Below are positions 1-6,926 of a stretch of DNA of 11,399 nucleotides, piece after piece. How positions within the stretch are numbered: position 1 is the first letter of the stretch; each line of letters begins with the position of its first letter. The position numbers were made by a program, and so were the translations under genes. The notes beneath the pieces were generated by a model. The model did no database searches. It saw only the letters and a list, made by a program, of their open reading frames with translations, and had not been told where the DNA came from. Origin of the DNA: Candidatus Rokuibacteriota bacterium (GTDB lineage: Bacteria > Methylomirabilota > Methylomirabilia > Rokubacteriales > CSP1-6); the NCBI GenBank assembly GCA_003221595.1, contig QHSM01000053.1, forward strand, positions 1-11,399, in the 5' to 3' direction.

Positions 1-297
1 GAGAACATTCATCCCGTCGAGATCGAGGACGTGCTCGCCCGCCACGATGCCGTGCAGGACGTGGCGGTGATCGGCGAGCCCGACGAGAAATGGGGCGAGC
101 GGGTGGTGGCGTTCGTCGTTGCGGCCCCCGGCCTGACCGCGCAGACGCTCGACCAGCACTGCCGAGCCAGCGGCGACCTCGCCAACTTCAAGCGCCCGCG
201 GCGCTTCGTCTTCGTGGCGGAAATCCCGAAGACGGCCTCGGGCAAGATACTTCGCCGGCTGCTGCGCGACGGCCGGTACACGGAGGTGCGGCCATGA
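1..297 (+). CDS. Acyl-CoA synthetase (AMP-binding family), C-terminal fragment
   Basis: The last 98 codons of an ANL-family acyl-CoA synthetase/ligase; the gene starts before the window. Such enzymes activate a carboxylic acid with ATP to an acyl-adenylate and then form the CoA thioester. The fragment opens with the A8-type motif ENIHPVEIEDVL (residues 1-12), runs through the small mobile C-terminal domain (VAVIGEPDEKWGERVVAFVV) and reaches the A10 motif PKTASGKILRR (77-87), whose Lys82 is the expected adenylation lysine. The stop overlaps the next gene's start as ATGA (294-297), so the two are translationally coupled. The substrate cannot be told from this domain; pairing with an enoyl-CoA hydratase suggests a fatty, aryl or cyclic acid whose CoA ester is further oxidised. 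Confidence 0.93.
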   Translation, partial: ENIHPVEIEDVLARHDAVQDVAVIGEPDEKWGERVVAFVVAAPGLTAQTLDQHCRASGDLANFKRPRRFVFVAEIPKTASGKILRRLLRDGRYTEVRP

Positions 298-959
298 GCG
301 AGTTCCTGCGCGTCGAGCGCGCCGGCGCCGTCGCGACCATCTGGATCGACCGCCAGGCGAAGATGAACACGATGACGGTCGCGATGCGCAACGAGTTTCC
401 GGGGATCTTCGCCGCGCTCGAGCGCGACGAGTCCGTGCGCGTCGTCGTGATCCGCGGCGCCGGTGGCAAGGCGTTCAGCGCCGGCGGCGACGTGTCCGAG
501 TTCCTCACGCTGGCCCCCGCCGATCTCGAGCTGTGGGGGGACACGCTGACGGCCGCCGAGCGCTGCCGGAAGCCGGTCATCGCCGCGATCGACGGGTATA
601 CGATGGGGGCCGGTCTCGAGCTGGCGGTCGCGTGCGACTTCCGCGTGGCCACGCTCCGGTCCGAGTTCGCGTTTCCGGAGGTGCGCCTGGGCATGATTCC
701 CGGGAGCGGCGGTACCCAGCGCGCGCTGCGGCTCATGGGCATGACGCGCGGAAAGCTCTTCATGATGACCGGCCAGCGGATCTCGGCCGAGCGCGCCGAG
801 GCCTGGGGCCTGATCACCCGCGCGGTGCCCGACGAGGGGCTCGACGAGGCGGTGGGTGCCTTGGCCGGCGAGCTGGCCGAGCGCGCGCCGCTGGCGCTCC
901 GGACGCTGAAAATGGTAAGAAGCGTCCGCCGAACTACACAGGGAGGTAGCGGTGCCTAG
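294..959 (+). CDS. Enoyl-CoA hydratase/isomerase family protein, C-terminus frame-disrupted
   Basis: Crotonase-fold enzyme expected to add water to an enoyl-CoA (or isomerise it). The oxyanion-hole segments FSAGGD (61-66) and MGAGLEL (104-110) are present. Both catalytic glutamates are kept with the classical spacing of 20: Glu109 in GLELAVACDF and Glu129 in FPEVRLGMIPGSGGTQR. As read, the protein is 221 aa against about 255-265 for the family. It is normal to APLALRTLKM (198-207) and then runs into non-family residues. The missing family ending, ENGKKRPPNYTGR followed by a stop, lies in another frame at 908-949. About 35 residues of C-terminal helices are absent and the frame is shifted, by a real deletion or an assembly error. 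The intact stop would be 947-949, two bases before the next gene's GTG. It overlaps the upstream ligase by 4 bases. Confidence 0.88.
   Translation: MSEFLRVERAGAVATIWIDRQAKMNTMTVAMRNEFPGIFAALERDESVRVVVIRGAGGKAFSAGGDVSEFLTLAPADLELWGDTLTAAERCRKPVIAAIDGYTMGAGLELAVACDFRVATLRSEFAFPEVRLGMIPGSGGTQRALRLMGMTRGKLFMMTGQRISAERAEAWGLITRAVPDEGLDEAVGALAGELAERAPLALRTLKMVRSVRRTTQGGSGA
941..947 (+). promoter_or_regulatory. Shine-Dalgarno for the LLM oxidoreductase
   Basis: GGGAGGT lies 4 bases before the GTG at 952 and fixes that GTG as the start. It is read through by the end of the enoyl-CoA hydratase gene, whose family-type stop (947-949) falls inside the site. Confidence 0.75.
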
Positions 960-1959
960 ACCGTCGTTCGGACTGATCGTCGCCAATCGCGCGGTCGTGC
1001 TCGGCGCCGTCAAGGTGGGGGACCTCGTCGACCTCACGGTGCAGGCGGAGCGCTCCGGCTTCTTCGACGCCGTCTGGGCCGGGGACAGCCTGCTGGCCAA
1101 GCCCCGCCTGGAGTCGGTGACCCTGCTCTCCGCGCTGGCGGGCGTGACCACCAAGCTGCGCCTCGGCGTCGGCTGCATGGCCACCTTCGTCCACCGCCAC
1201 CCGGTCATGCTGGCCCACCAGTGGGCGAGCCTCGACGTGCTCTCCGGCGGGCGGACCTTGCTCGCGGTGTGCCTGGGCGGGCCGAGCGAGGCGAACAAGG
1301 CCCAGGCCGCCGAGCACGACGTCATGAGCATCGCCTCGGCCGAGCGGGTGGGACGCCTGGAAGAGGGCATCGAGGTGCTGCGCACGCTCTTCGGCGGCAA
1401 GAACGTCTCGCACCGGGGCCGGTTCTACTCCTTCGAGGGCGTGACGCTCGAGCCGCGGCCGGTGCAGCAGCCGTGTCCGATCTGGATCGCGTCCAATCCC
1501 ACCGGTCTCACCTGGAAGGGCGGCGCCTCCGCCTCCGAGGCCGTCGTGGAGCGCTCGTTCCGGCGGATCGCGCGCCACGCCGACGGCTGGATGACGAACA
1601 AGCTCTCGCCGGACGAGTTCCGGCGGCAGTGGAGCCGCATCGCGGCCATGACCCGCGAGGAGGGGCGCGACCCGGCGAAGCTCGGCAGCGCGCTCTATCA
1701 CAACATCAACATCACCGAGGACCGGCAGAAGGGGCTCGAGGAGACCAAGGCGTTCCTCGACACCTACTACACGTCGAAGTTCTCCCGCGAGTTCGTGGAG
1801 CAGTGGACGATCGCGGGCGGCCCCAAGCAGTGCGCCGAGGAGCTCGCCGCGTACTTCGAGGCCGGCGTGGGGCACATGGCGCTGCGCTTCGGCTCGTGGG
1901 ACCAGGTGGGGCAATTCAAGCGCTTCCTCGGCGAGGTGGCGCCGGCATTGTTCCGATGA
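952..1959 (+). CDS. LLM class flavin-dependent oxidoreductase
   Basis: 335-residue member of the bacterial luciferase-like (LLM) TIM-barrel family, which oxidises substrates with FMN or coenzyme F420; cytoplasmic. Family features in order: N-terminal strand and helix with VGDLVDLTVQAERSGFFDAVWAGD (22-45), the conserved RHPVMLAHQWASLDVLSGGR (82-101), the RLEEGIEVLRTLF helix (135-147), RPVQQPCPIWIASN (169-182), IARHADGWM (206-214) and the C-terminal PKQCAEELAAYFEAGVGHM (291-309). Length is normal. The GTG start is chosen because of the strong Shine-Dalgarno at 941-947 and the family-like opening. The stop overlaps the UbiD-family start by 4 bases. The sequence alone does not separate FMN from F420 use and does not give the substrate; F420-type 'methylene-tetrahydromethanopterin reductase-like' annotations are common for such proteins but should not be taken literally. 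Confidence 0.93.
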   Translation: MPRPSFGLIVANRAVVLGAVKVGDLVDLTVQAERSGFFDAVWAGDSLLAKPRLESVTLLSALAGVTTKLRLGVGCMATFVHRHPVMLAHQWASLDVLSGGRTLLAVCLGGPSEANKAQAAEHDVMSIASAERVGRLEEGIEVLRTLFGGKNVSHRGRFYSFEGVTLEPRPVQQPCPIWIASNPTGLTWKGGASASEAVVERSFRRIARHADGWMTNKLSPDEFRRQWSRIAAMTREEGRDPAKLGSALYHNINITEDRQKGLEETKAFLDTYYTSKFSREFVEQWTIAGGPKQCAEELAAYFEAGVGHMALRFGSWDQVGQFKRFLGEVAPALFR

Positions 1960-3446
1960 GCTTCGTGGACATCCGCGAGTGGATCACGCGGCTCGACAAG
2001 GAAGGCGAGCTGCGCAAGGTTACGGCTCAGGTCGACTGGGACCGGGAGCTGGGCGCCATCGCGCGCCGGGTGCTCGAGAAGAAGGGGCCGGCGCTCCTGT
2101 TCGAGAACATCAAGGGCTACCAGACCGGGCGCTGCACGAAGCTGCTCGTGAGCGGACTCGGAAGCGTCGGTCGCCTGGCGCTGGCCCTCGGGTTCCCCCG
2201 GGACGTGTCCAACCGCGAGCTGGTGCAGCACGTCATGAAGCTGAACCGGCAGACGATCGCGCCGCGGGTCGTCGCGACCGGGCCCGTCAAGGACGTCGTC
2301 GTCCGCGGCCAGGACGTCGATCAGACGGAGTTCCCGGTCCCGAAGTGGCATTACCTCGAGGGCGGACGCTACATCCACACCTTCTCGGGCATCGTCACCC
2401 GCGATCCCGAGACGCGCGTGATGAACGTGGGCATCTATCGCGGCATGATCGGCAAGAAGAACACGACGCCGTTCCTGCTCATCAAGGGCGGCCAGCACTG
2501 GGGCCAGCACTTCCTCAAGTACGCGGCCCGCGGCGAGCCCATGCCGGTCGCGTGCGTGATCGGCTGGGACCCGATCATGCCGTTCCTGGCCGGCTCGCCG
2601 ATTCCGCCGGGCGTCTGCGAGTGGGACGTGATGGGCGCCTATCGGGGAGAGCCCGCCGAGCTGGTCCGCTGCGAAACCGTCGACCTCGAGGTGCCGGCGA
2701 GCGCCGAGATCGTGATCGAGGGGTTCGTCAGCGACGACCCGGCGACCTACGAGACCGAGGGACCGTTCGGCGAGTTCACCGGCTACGTCTCGGACATTCC
2801 GACGCCGCGCCCCACGATGCAGATCACGTGCATCACGCACCGCCGCGATCCGATCCTTCGCGGCTGCCTCGAGGGCACGCTGCCCGGCTCGTACAGCGAG
2901 AACAGCGTCATGTCGTCGGTTCAGCGCGCGGCGATCGCCTGGCAGATCCTGACGACGGCCGGCATTCCCGGGGTGCGCGACGTCTTCGTCCCCCCGATCA
3001 CGAACGGCGTGAACATCGTCGTTCAGATCAAGAAGGCCTATCAGGGACAGCCCAAGCAGATCGCCGCCGCGCTGTGGGGCGCCAGCGCCGCCCAGTTCCG
3101 CTACAAGCACGTCACCGTCGTCGAGGAGGACATCGATCCGTCCTCGTACGAGCAGGTGGACTGGGCGTTCGCCCACCGCGTGAACGCCGGCCGCGATGGC
3201 ATCGTCGTCTTCCCCGGGATCTTCGGCTCGCCGATCGATCCGAGCACGCCGCTCGAGGACCGGGACGTGGCGCAGCTCGGCACCGGGCTCTGGAACCGCG
3301 TCCTGATCGACGCGACGCGGTCGTGGCAGCTCGAGCGCCGCAAGGAGTGGGGCGGCGAGCGATTCCCGCCGACCGTTCGTCCGGCTCCGGAGGACGAGGC
3401 GAGGGTGCGCGCCCGGTGGGAGGAGCTCGGGCTCGGCGACCTCTGA
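1956..3446 (+). CDS. UbiD family (prenylated-FMN) decarboxylase
   Basis: 496-residue UbiD-family enzyme, which reversibly decarboxylates aromatic or alpha,beta-unsaturated acids using prenylated FMN, made by a UbiX partner. Landmarks are NVGIYR (157-162), with Asn157 and Arg162 matching the metal-binding Asn and catalytic Arg of Fdc1 (same spacing of 5), GGQHWGQH (178-185), GVCEWDVMGAYRGEP (219-233) with the likely metal-ligand Glu222, and ETEGPFGEFTGY (266-277) with Glu268 and Glu273 matching the catalytic Glu pair. LEGTLPGSYSEN (305-316) follows. Length is typical and the active-site set looks complete. ATG overlaps the upstream stop (ATGA) and the downstream gene starts one base after its stop. 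The substrate is unknown: the CoA-ligase context suggests an aromatic or cyclic acid, while ubiquinone biosynthesis is less likely because no ubi genes are nearby. No ubiX is in the window. Confidence 0.93.
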   Translation: MSFVDIREWITRLDKEGELRKVTAQVDWDRELGAIARRVLEKKGPALLFENIKGYQTGRCTKLLVSGLGSVGRLALALGFPRDVSNRELVQHVMKLNRQTIAPRVVATGPVKDVVVRGQDVDQTEFPVPKWHYLEGGRYIHTFSGIVTRDPETRVMNVGIYRGMIGKKNTTPFLLIKGGQHWGQHFLKYAARGEPMPVACVIGWDPIMPFLAGSPIPPGVCEWDVMGAYRGEPAELVRCETVDLEVPASAEIVIEGFVSDDPATYETEGPFGEFTGYVSDIPTPRPTMQITCITHRRDPILRGCLEGTLPGSYSENSVMSSVQRAAIAWQILTTAGIPGVRDVFVPPITNGVNIVVQIKKAYQGQPKQIAAALWGASAAQFRYKHVTVVEEDIDPSSYEQVDWAFAHRVNAGRDGIVVFPGIFGSPIDPSTPLEDRDVAQLGTGLWNRVLIDATRSWQLERRKEWGGERFPPTVRPAPEDEARVRARWEELGLGDL

Positions 3447-3447
3447 G

Positions 3448-4563
3448 ATGAAGATCACCGAGGTCCGCGCCTTCCCGCTCGCGATCCCGCTGCGCGCCGC
3501 CACGCCGCCGTCCACGTGGGCGGCCGGAGCCGGCAAGCAGATTCTCGTGCGCCTGACCACCGACGAGGGGCTCACCGGTTGGGGGGAGTGCTTCGCCTAT
3601 GGCGCGCCGATGGCGGTGATCAGCGTCGTCGACGACGCGCTCGCGCCGCTCGTTCTCGGCCACGACCCGACCCAGATCGAGAGCGTGGTCGACCGGATGC
3701 ACCGGGCGCTGATGATCTGGGGGCGCCGGGGCCTGGCGATGATGGCGGTGAGCGGCATCGAGATCGCGCTGTGGGACCTGGCCGGCAAGGCGCGCGGCGT
3801 GCCGGTCTACGAGCTGCTGGGCGGCCTCTGCCAGACGCGGGCTCGCGCGTATGCGAGCCTGCTTCGTTACGACACGCCGACCCAGGTCCGGCAGGCGGTG
3901 TCGGCCGCCATCGCGCTGGGCCACACGGCAATCAAGCTGCACCAGACCGATGTCGAGTCGGTCGCCGCCGCGCGCGAGGTGGCCGGCCCGGGCGTCGAGC
4001 TGATGCTGGACACGAACTGCCCCTGGTCCGTCGAGGACGCCATTCGCATCGGCCGGCGGCTCGAGCGGTTCGACCTCAGATGGCTCGAGGAGCCCGTCTG
4101 GCCGCCGGAGGACTACGCGGGGCTGGCTCGCGTGCGCGCGGCCCTGCGGATTCCGATCGCCGCCGGCGAGAACGACGCGACCGTGTTCGGGTTCAAGGAG
4201 CTGATCGGACAGGGGGCTGCCGACATCGCTCAGCCGAGCGTGACGAAGGTCGGAGGCCTCCTCGAGATGAAGAAGATCGCGACGCTCGCGGCCACCGGGA
4301 ACGCGACGCTGGTCCCGCACTCTTTCTATTACGGGCCCGGGCTGGCCGCGACGCTGCACTTCGTCGCGTCGACGCCCGGTGTGCCCTACGTCGAGTTCCC
4401 GGCGACCGAGCTGGTGGCCCCGCTCATCGCGGATCCGCCGCGCTTCGAGGGCGGCTTCGTCACGGTGCCGAGTCGGGCCGGGCTCGGCGCGGATCCCGAT
4501 CCGGCCATTCTCGCGCGCTATCCCTACCGCGCCGATGCGGCACGCCCCTTCTATCTGACATGA
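3448..4563 (+). CDS. Mandelate racemase/muconate lactonizing enzyme family protein
   Basis: 371-residue enolase-superfamily enzyme with an N-terminal capping domain (about 1-120) and a TIM barrel. It would abstract a proton alpha to a carboxylate, leading to racemisation, dehydration or cycloisomerisation. The Mg2+ ligands Asp188 (LMLDTN), Glu214 (WLEEP) and Glu241 (AAGEND) are all present. His291 (VPHSFYYGPG) matches the catalytic His of mandelate racemase and Glu316 (YVEFP) its electrophilic Glu. Two positions depart from mandelate racemase: the KxK motif reads Lys163-Leu-His165, and the Asp partner of the His-Asp dyad reads Ser264 (QPSVTKVGG, where QPD is usual). A sugar-acid dehydratase or racemase is possible, but function should not be assigned from the family name. 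It starts one base after the UbiD stop, and its own stop overlaps the GNAT start. Confidence 0.9.
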   Translation: MKITEVRAFPLAIPLRAATPPSTWAAGAGKQILVRLTTDEGLTGWGECFAYGAPMAVISVVDDALAPLVLGHDPTQIESVVDRMHRALMIWGRRGLAMMAVSGIEIALWDLAGKARGVPVYELLGGLCQTRARAYASLLRYDTPTQVRQAVSAAIALGHTAIKLHQTDVESVAAAREVAGPGVELMLDTNCPWSVEDAIRIGRRLERFDLRWLEEPVWPPEDYAGLARVRAALRIPIAAGENDATVFGFKELIGQGAADIAQPSVTKVGGLLEMKKIATLAATGNATLVPHSFYYGPGLAATLHFVASTPGVPYVEFPATELVAPLIADPPRFEGGFVTVPSRAGLGADPDPAILARYPYRADAARPFYLT

Positions 4564-5030
4564 CCGTGTTGGTCCGTCCGGTGACGTCGGCCGGGGACCT
4601 GGCCGAAGCCCGGCGCCTGTTCAAGGAATACGAGGCCTCGCTCGACGTCGATCTCCGCTATCAGGGATTCGAGCAGGAGCTGGCCGACCTGCCCGGCGCG
4701 TACGCGCCGCCCCGGGGACGCCTGCTGCTGGCCGCCGACGATTCGGTGCCGGCCGGCTGCGTGGCGCTCCGACCGCTCGGCGGCGACGTCTGCGAGATGA
4801 AGCGCCTCTACGTGTGCCCCGCCGCCCGCGGCCGGCGGGCCGGACGCCTCCTGGCCGAGACGGTGATTCGCGAAGCGCGCCTGATCGGGTATTCCCGCAT
4901 GCGGCTCGACACGCTGCCGTCGATGAAGGAAGCGCTCGCGCTTTACCGAGCGCTCGGCTTCGAAGAGATCGCGCCCTACTACGCGAGCCCGGTGGCCGGC
5001 ACCCGCTTCATGGAGCTCGCGCTCGCCTGA
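4560..5030 (+). CDS. GNAT family N-acetyltransferase
   Basis: 156-residue GCN5-related N-acetyltransferase, transferring acetyl from acetyl-CoA to an unknown amine. Motif A is clear as CEMKRLYVCPAARGRRAGR (78-96), with the pyrophosphate-binding loop RGRRAG (90-95) and a following helix LLAETVIREARLIG. Motif B is seen in LDTLPSMKEALALYRALGFEEI (116-137), where ALYRALGF is the usual ending. Length fits a single-domain GNAT. The ATG overlaps the upstream enzyme's stop (ATGA at 4560-4563), making it the last gene of the catabolic operon. The substrate is not inferable: GNATs of this size modify small molecules, antibiotics or protein N-termini, and its place in the operon is the only hint of a metabolic link. 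Confidence 0.9.
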   Translation: MTVLVRPVTSAGDLAEARRLFKEYEASLDVDLRYQGFEQELADLPGAYAPPRGRLLLAADDSVPAGCVALRPLGGDVCEMKRLYVCPAARGRRAGRLLAETVIREARLIGYSRMRLDTLPSMKEALALYRALGFEEIAPYYASPVAGTRFMELALA

Positions 5031-5044
5031 TCCCGGGCGGGCTC

Positions 5045-5060
5045 CGGTGTCACGACACCG
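5045..5060. terminator. Possible shared hairpin between convergent genes
   Basis: CGGTGT-CACG-ACACCG forms a perfect 6-bp stem with a 4-base loop, at the junction where the GNAT gene (plus) and the MFS gene (minus) converge. It covers the MFS stop codon. No T-run follows on either strand, so an intrinsic terminator is not shown; it may only shape the mRNA 3' ends. The 10-mer GCGGGCTCCG occurs on each side (5037-5046 and 5060-5069) as a direct repeat. Confidence 0.3.
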
Positions 5061-6237
5061 CGGGCTCCGCGACCGACGCGCGGAGCGCCAGACACAGCGG
5101 GATCGTCGCCAGCACGACGACCGCGACGATGACGAGCGTCGTACTCACGCCGGCCACGTCGCTGACGAGGCCGTACACCGACGGTGAGAGCGCGGACGTC
5201 GCGATCGTCACGGTGTAGTAGAGGCCGTAGGCCCGGGAGCGGCGTTCAGCGGTCACGAGGTCCGCGACCGTGCCGTAGAGCACCGACGAGGTTCCGTTCA
5301 ACGCCACGCCCATGACCGGCATGATCGCGAGGGCGACCGGCAGCGGCGCCGCCAGGATGGACACGATGCAGAGCGTGGTCGCGGCCTCGGTGAGCACGAC
5401 GGTCCGGATGACACCGAGCCGCTCGGCGACGATGCCGCAGACGAACTTGCCGACGGCGCCGCCCGCGAAGAGGAGCGCCAGCGCCGTGCCGACGCCGGCC
5501 ACCGAGGAGCCCTTGGCGATCAAGGCGAAGGGCAGAAACGTGAGAAAGCCGGTCCGGGTCGCGTTGTCGATCATGCCGATGGCGGTCAGGGCGACGAAGC
5601 CGCGCGCGTCCCGGATGCCCCAGCCGGCGGCCGCCGTCGCCGCCTGCGCCGAGCGGTCGTCGGTGTCCGGCATCTCGGGCGTGAGGCGGGCCAGCACGCC
5701 CAGAATGCCGAGCGCCGCGAACACGCCGATCACGCCGTACGCCATCGACGCCGTGCGCCAGCCGACGACCGTCGCGGCCAGGGCGACCGCCGCCGGCACC
5801 ACGACCTTGCCGATGTCGCCGGAGAAGTTGTAGGTTCCGAGCGCGGCGCGCCGCGGGCCCGTCTCGTACGCCTTGGAGACGAGCGACGACGAGAGCGGGT
5901 GCTGGACGCCGGAGCCGATCCCGGCCACCAGCAGGACGCTCAGGAGCGCCAGGAATCCGCCCACCGTCCCGACCGCGATGAACCCGAGCGCGGTGATCGC
6001 GGTGCCCGCCGCCAGCAGGCGCCGCTCGCCCCAGCGCTCGGCCAAGAGCCCGGCGGGAATCTGGAACGCCGCCATCCCGCCGCTGTACGCGGTGCGGATC
6101 ATTCCGACCTGGGCGAACGTCAGGCGAAACTCGGTCGCCCAGAGCGGCAGCAGCACGTAGAGGATGTCGGAGAATCCGTCGTGGACGAAGTGGATGCTGC
6201 AGGCGGCGGCGAGCACCGCGCGCGCGCGAGATCTCAC
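5050..6237 (-). CDS. MFS transporter, fosmidomycin-resistance-like
   Basis: Major facilitator superfamily permease of 395 aa with about 12 hydrophobic segments. The N-terminus SIHFVHDGFSDILYVLLPLW (14-33) resembles the first helix of fosmidomycin-resistance (Fsr)-type transporters, which carry a His-Asp pair there. The loop motif A between helices 2 and 3 is present as GLLAERWGERRLL (63-75), with a weaker copy GIVAERLGV in the second half; a polar linker (PEMPDTDDRSAQ) separates the halves. The frame stays open up to an ATG at 6324, but that would overlap the adenosyltransferase gene and add non-family residues. The GTG at 6237, just before the first membrane helix, is preferred although no strong Shine-Dalgarno precedes it. 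The substrate is unknown: drug or metabolite efflux, or uptake of the acid handled by the neighbouring operon, are both possible. Confidence 0.87.
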   Translation of the reverse strand: MRSRARAVLAAACSIHFVHDGFSDILYVLLPLWATEFRLTFAQVGMIRTAYSGGMAAFQIPAGLLAERWGERRLLAAGTAITALGFIAVGTVGGFLALLSVLLVAGIGSGVQHPLSSSLVSKAYETGPRRAALGTYNFSGDIGKVVVPAAVALAATVVGWRTASMAYGVIGVFAALGILGVLARLTPEMPDTDDRSAQAATAAAGWGIRDARGFVALTAIGMIDNATRTGFLTFLPFALIAKGSSVAGVGTALALLFAGGAVGKFVCGIVAERLGVIRTVVLTEAATTLCIVSILAAPLPVALAIMPVMGVALNGTSSVLYGTVADLVTAERRSRAYGLYYTVTIATSALSPSVYGLVSDVAGVSTTLVIVAVVVLATIPLCLALRASVAEPAVS

Positions 6238-6297
6238 GCCCTGATGATCGCCGAGCCCCCCGGCGGCTTCAAGTAGAATACCCGCGAAGCGCTCAAC

Positions 6298-6302
6298 GGA
6301 GG
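6298..6302 (+). promoter_or_regulatory. Shine-Dalgarno for the cobalamin adenosyltransferase
   Basis: GGAGG lies 5 bases before the ATG at 6308 and fixes that start. The divergent spacer 6238-6307 between the transporter and this gene must hold both promoters. A TAGAAT at 6274-6279 resembles a -10 box but has no recognisable -35 partner. Confidence 0.7.
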
Positions 6303-6307
6303 GGCCC

Positions 6308-6925
6308 ATGCCGATCAGCATCACCCGCGTCTATACCCGCACCGGCGACAAGGGTGAAACCGCCCTGGTCGGCGGCAAGCGAGTCCCGAAGGACTCGCCG
6401 CGCATCGTCGCCTACGGCTCGGTCGACGAGCTGAACGCGGTCGTCGGCCTGGTCCGGGTCTTCAACGCGGAGCGAATCGGCGAGGGCGAGCGGCACCGCT
6501 GGCTCGACGAGGTCCTCCGGAAGATCCAGAACCAGCTGTTCGACCTCGGCAGCGAGCTGGCGACGCCGCCCGACGCCGCCTACGAGGGCATGTTCCGCGT
6601 GGGCGAGGAAGAGGTGAAGGAGCTCGAGGCCCTCATGGACCGCTGTCAGAAAGACTTGCCGCCGCTGAAGTCCTTCATCCTGCCCGGCGGCGGCAGGATC
6701 CACGGCTTCCTCCATCAGGCGCGGACCGTGTGCCGCCGCGTTGAGCGCGAGCTCCTGGCGCTCTCGCGCGTCGAGCCCATCGGCGAGTGGCCGCTTCGCT
6801 ACGTGAACCGTCTGAGCGACGCGTTCTTCGTGCTCGGCCGCTGGGTCGGCAAGCACCTGGGTGAGCAGGAGTACCTCTGGGAGCGCGGGCTGTCGAGCCA
6901 CGCGCGGGCGCGGAAGCCGCGGTGA
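6308..6925 (+). CDS. PduO-type ATP:cob(I)alamin adenosyltransferase
   Basis: 205-residue corrinoid adenosyltransferase of the PduO/MMAB type, which transfers the adenosyl group of ATP to cob(I)alamin to make coenzyme B12; soluble, normally a trimer. The N-terminal ATP-binding segment is TRTGDKGETALVGGKRVPKD (10-29), followed by AYGSVDELNAVVGL (36-49), then FILPGGGRIHGFLHQART (123-140) and CRRVEREL (142-149), carrying the conserved Arg and Glu residues of the active site, and YVNRLSDAFFVLGR (165-178). Length is slightly above the usual 180-195 because of a basic tail. The start is fixed by a GGAGG 5 bases upstream. No B12-dependent mutase or cobalamin synthesis gene is in the window, so the enzyme probably serves a salvage or repair role for a B12 enzyme elsewhere. 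It converges on the receiver gene with one base between stop codons. Confidence 0.95.
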   Translation: MPISITRVYTRTGDKGETALVGGKRVPKDSPRIVAYGSVDELNAVVGLVRVFNAERIGEGERHRWLDEVLRKIQNQLFDLGSELATPPDAAYEGMFRVGEEEVKELEALMDRCQKDLPPLKSFILPGGGRIHGFLHQARTVCRRVERELLALSRVEPIGEWPLRYVNRLSDAFFVLGRWVGKHLGEQEYLWERGLSSHARARKPR

Positions 6926-6926
6926 G

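Noticed and set aside
934..3575. Long minus-strand open frames (934-1914 and 1767-3575) opposite the LLM and UbiD genes
   Set aside because: They mirror strongly conserved plus-strand genes, have low-complexity Arg/Ala/Gly/Asp-rich translations and match no family; a by-product of high GC codon use.
6217..6228. Alternating CG tract (also 10322-10335) as a phase-variation or Z-DNA element
   Set aside because: Both encode Arg-Ala repeats in frame within real genes, and runs of 12-14 bases are expected occasionally in DNA of this composition.
6274..6279. TAGAAT as the -10 of the adenosyltransferase promoter
   Set aside because: There is no -35 element at a suitable distance; too weak to list as a promoter by itself.
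6238..6324. N-terminal extension of the MFS transporter to ATG 6324
   Set aside because: It would overlap the adenosyltransferase start and add a non-membrane stretch unlike MFS N-termini; GTG 6237 sits right before the first helix.
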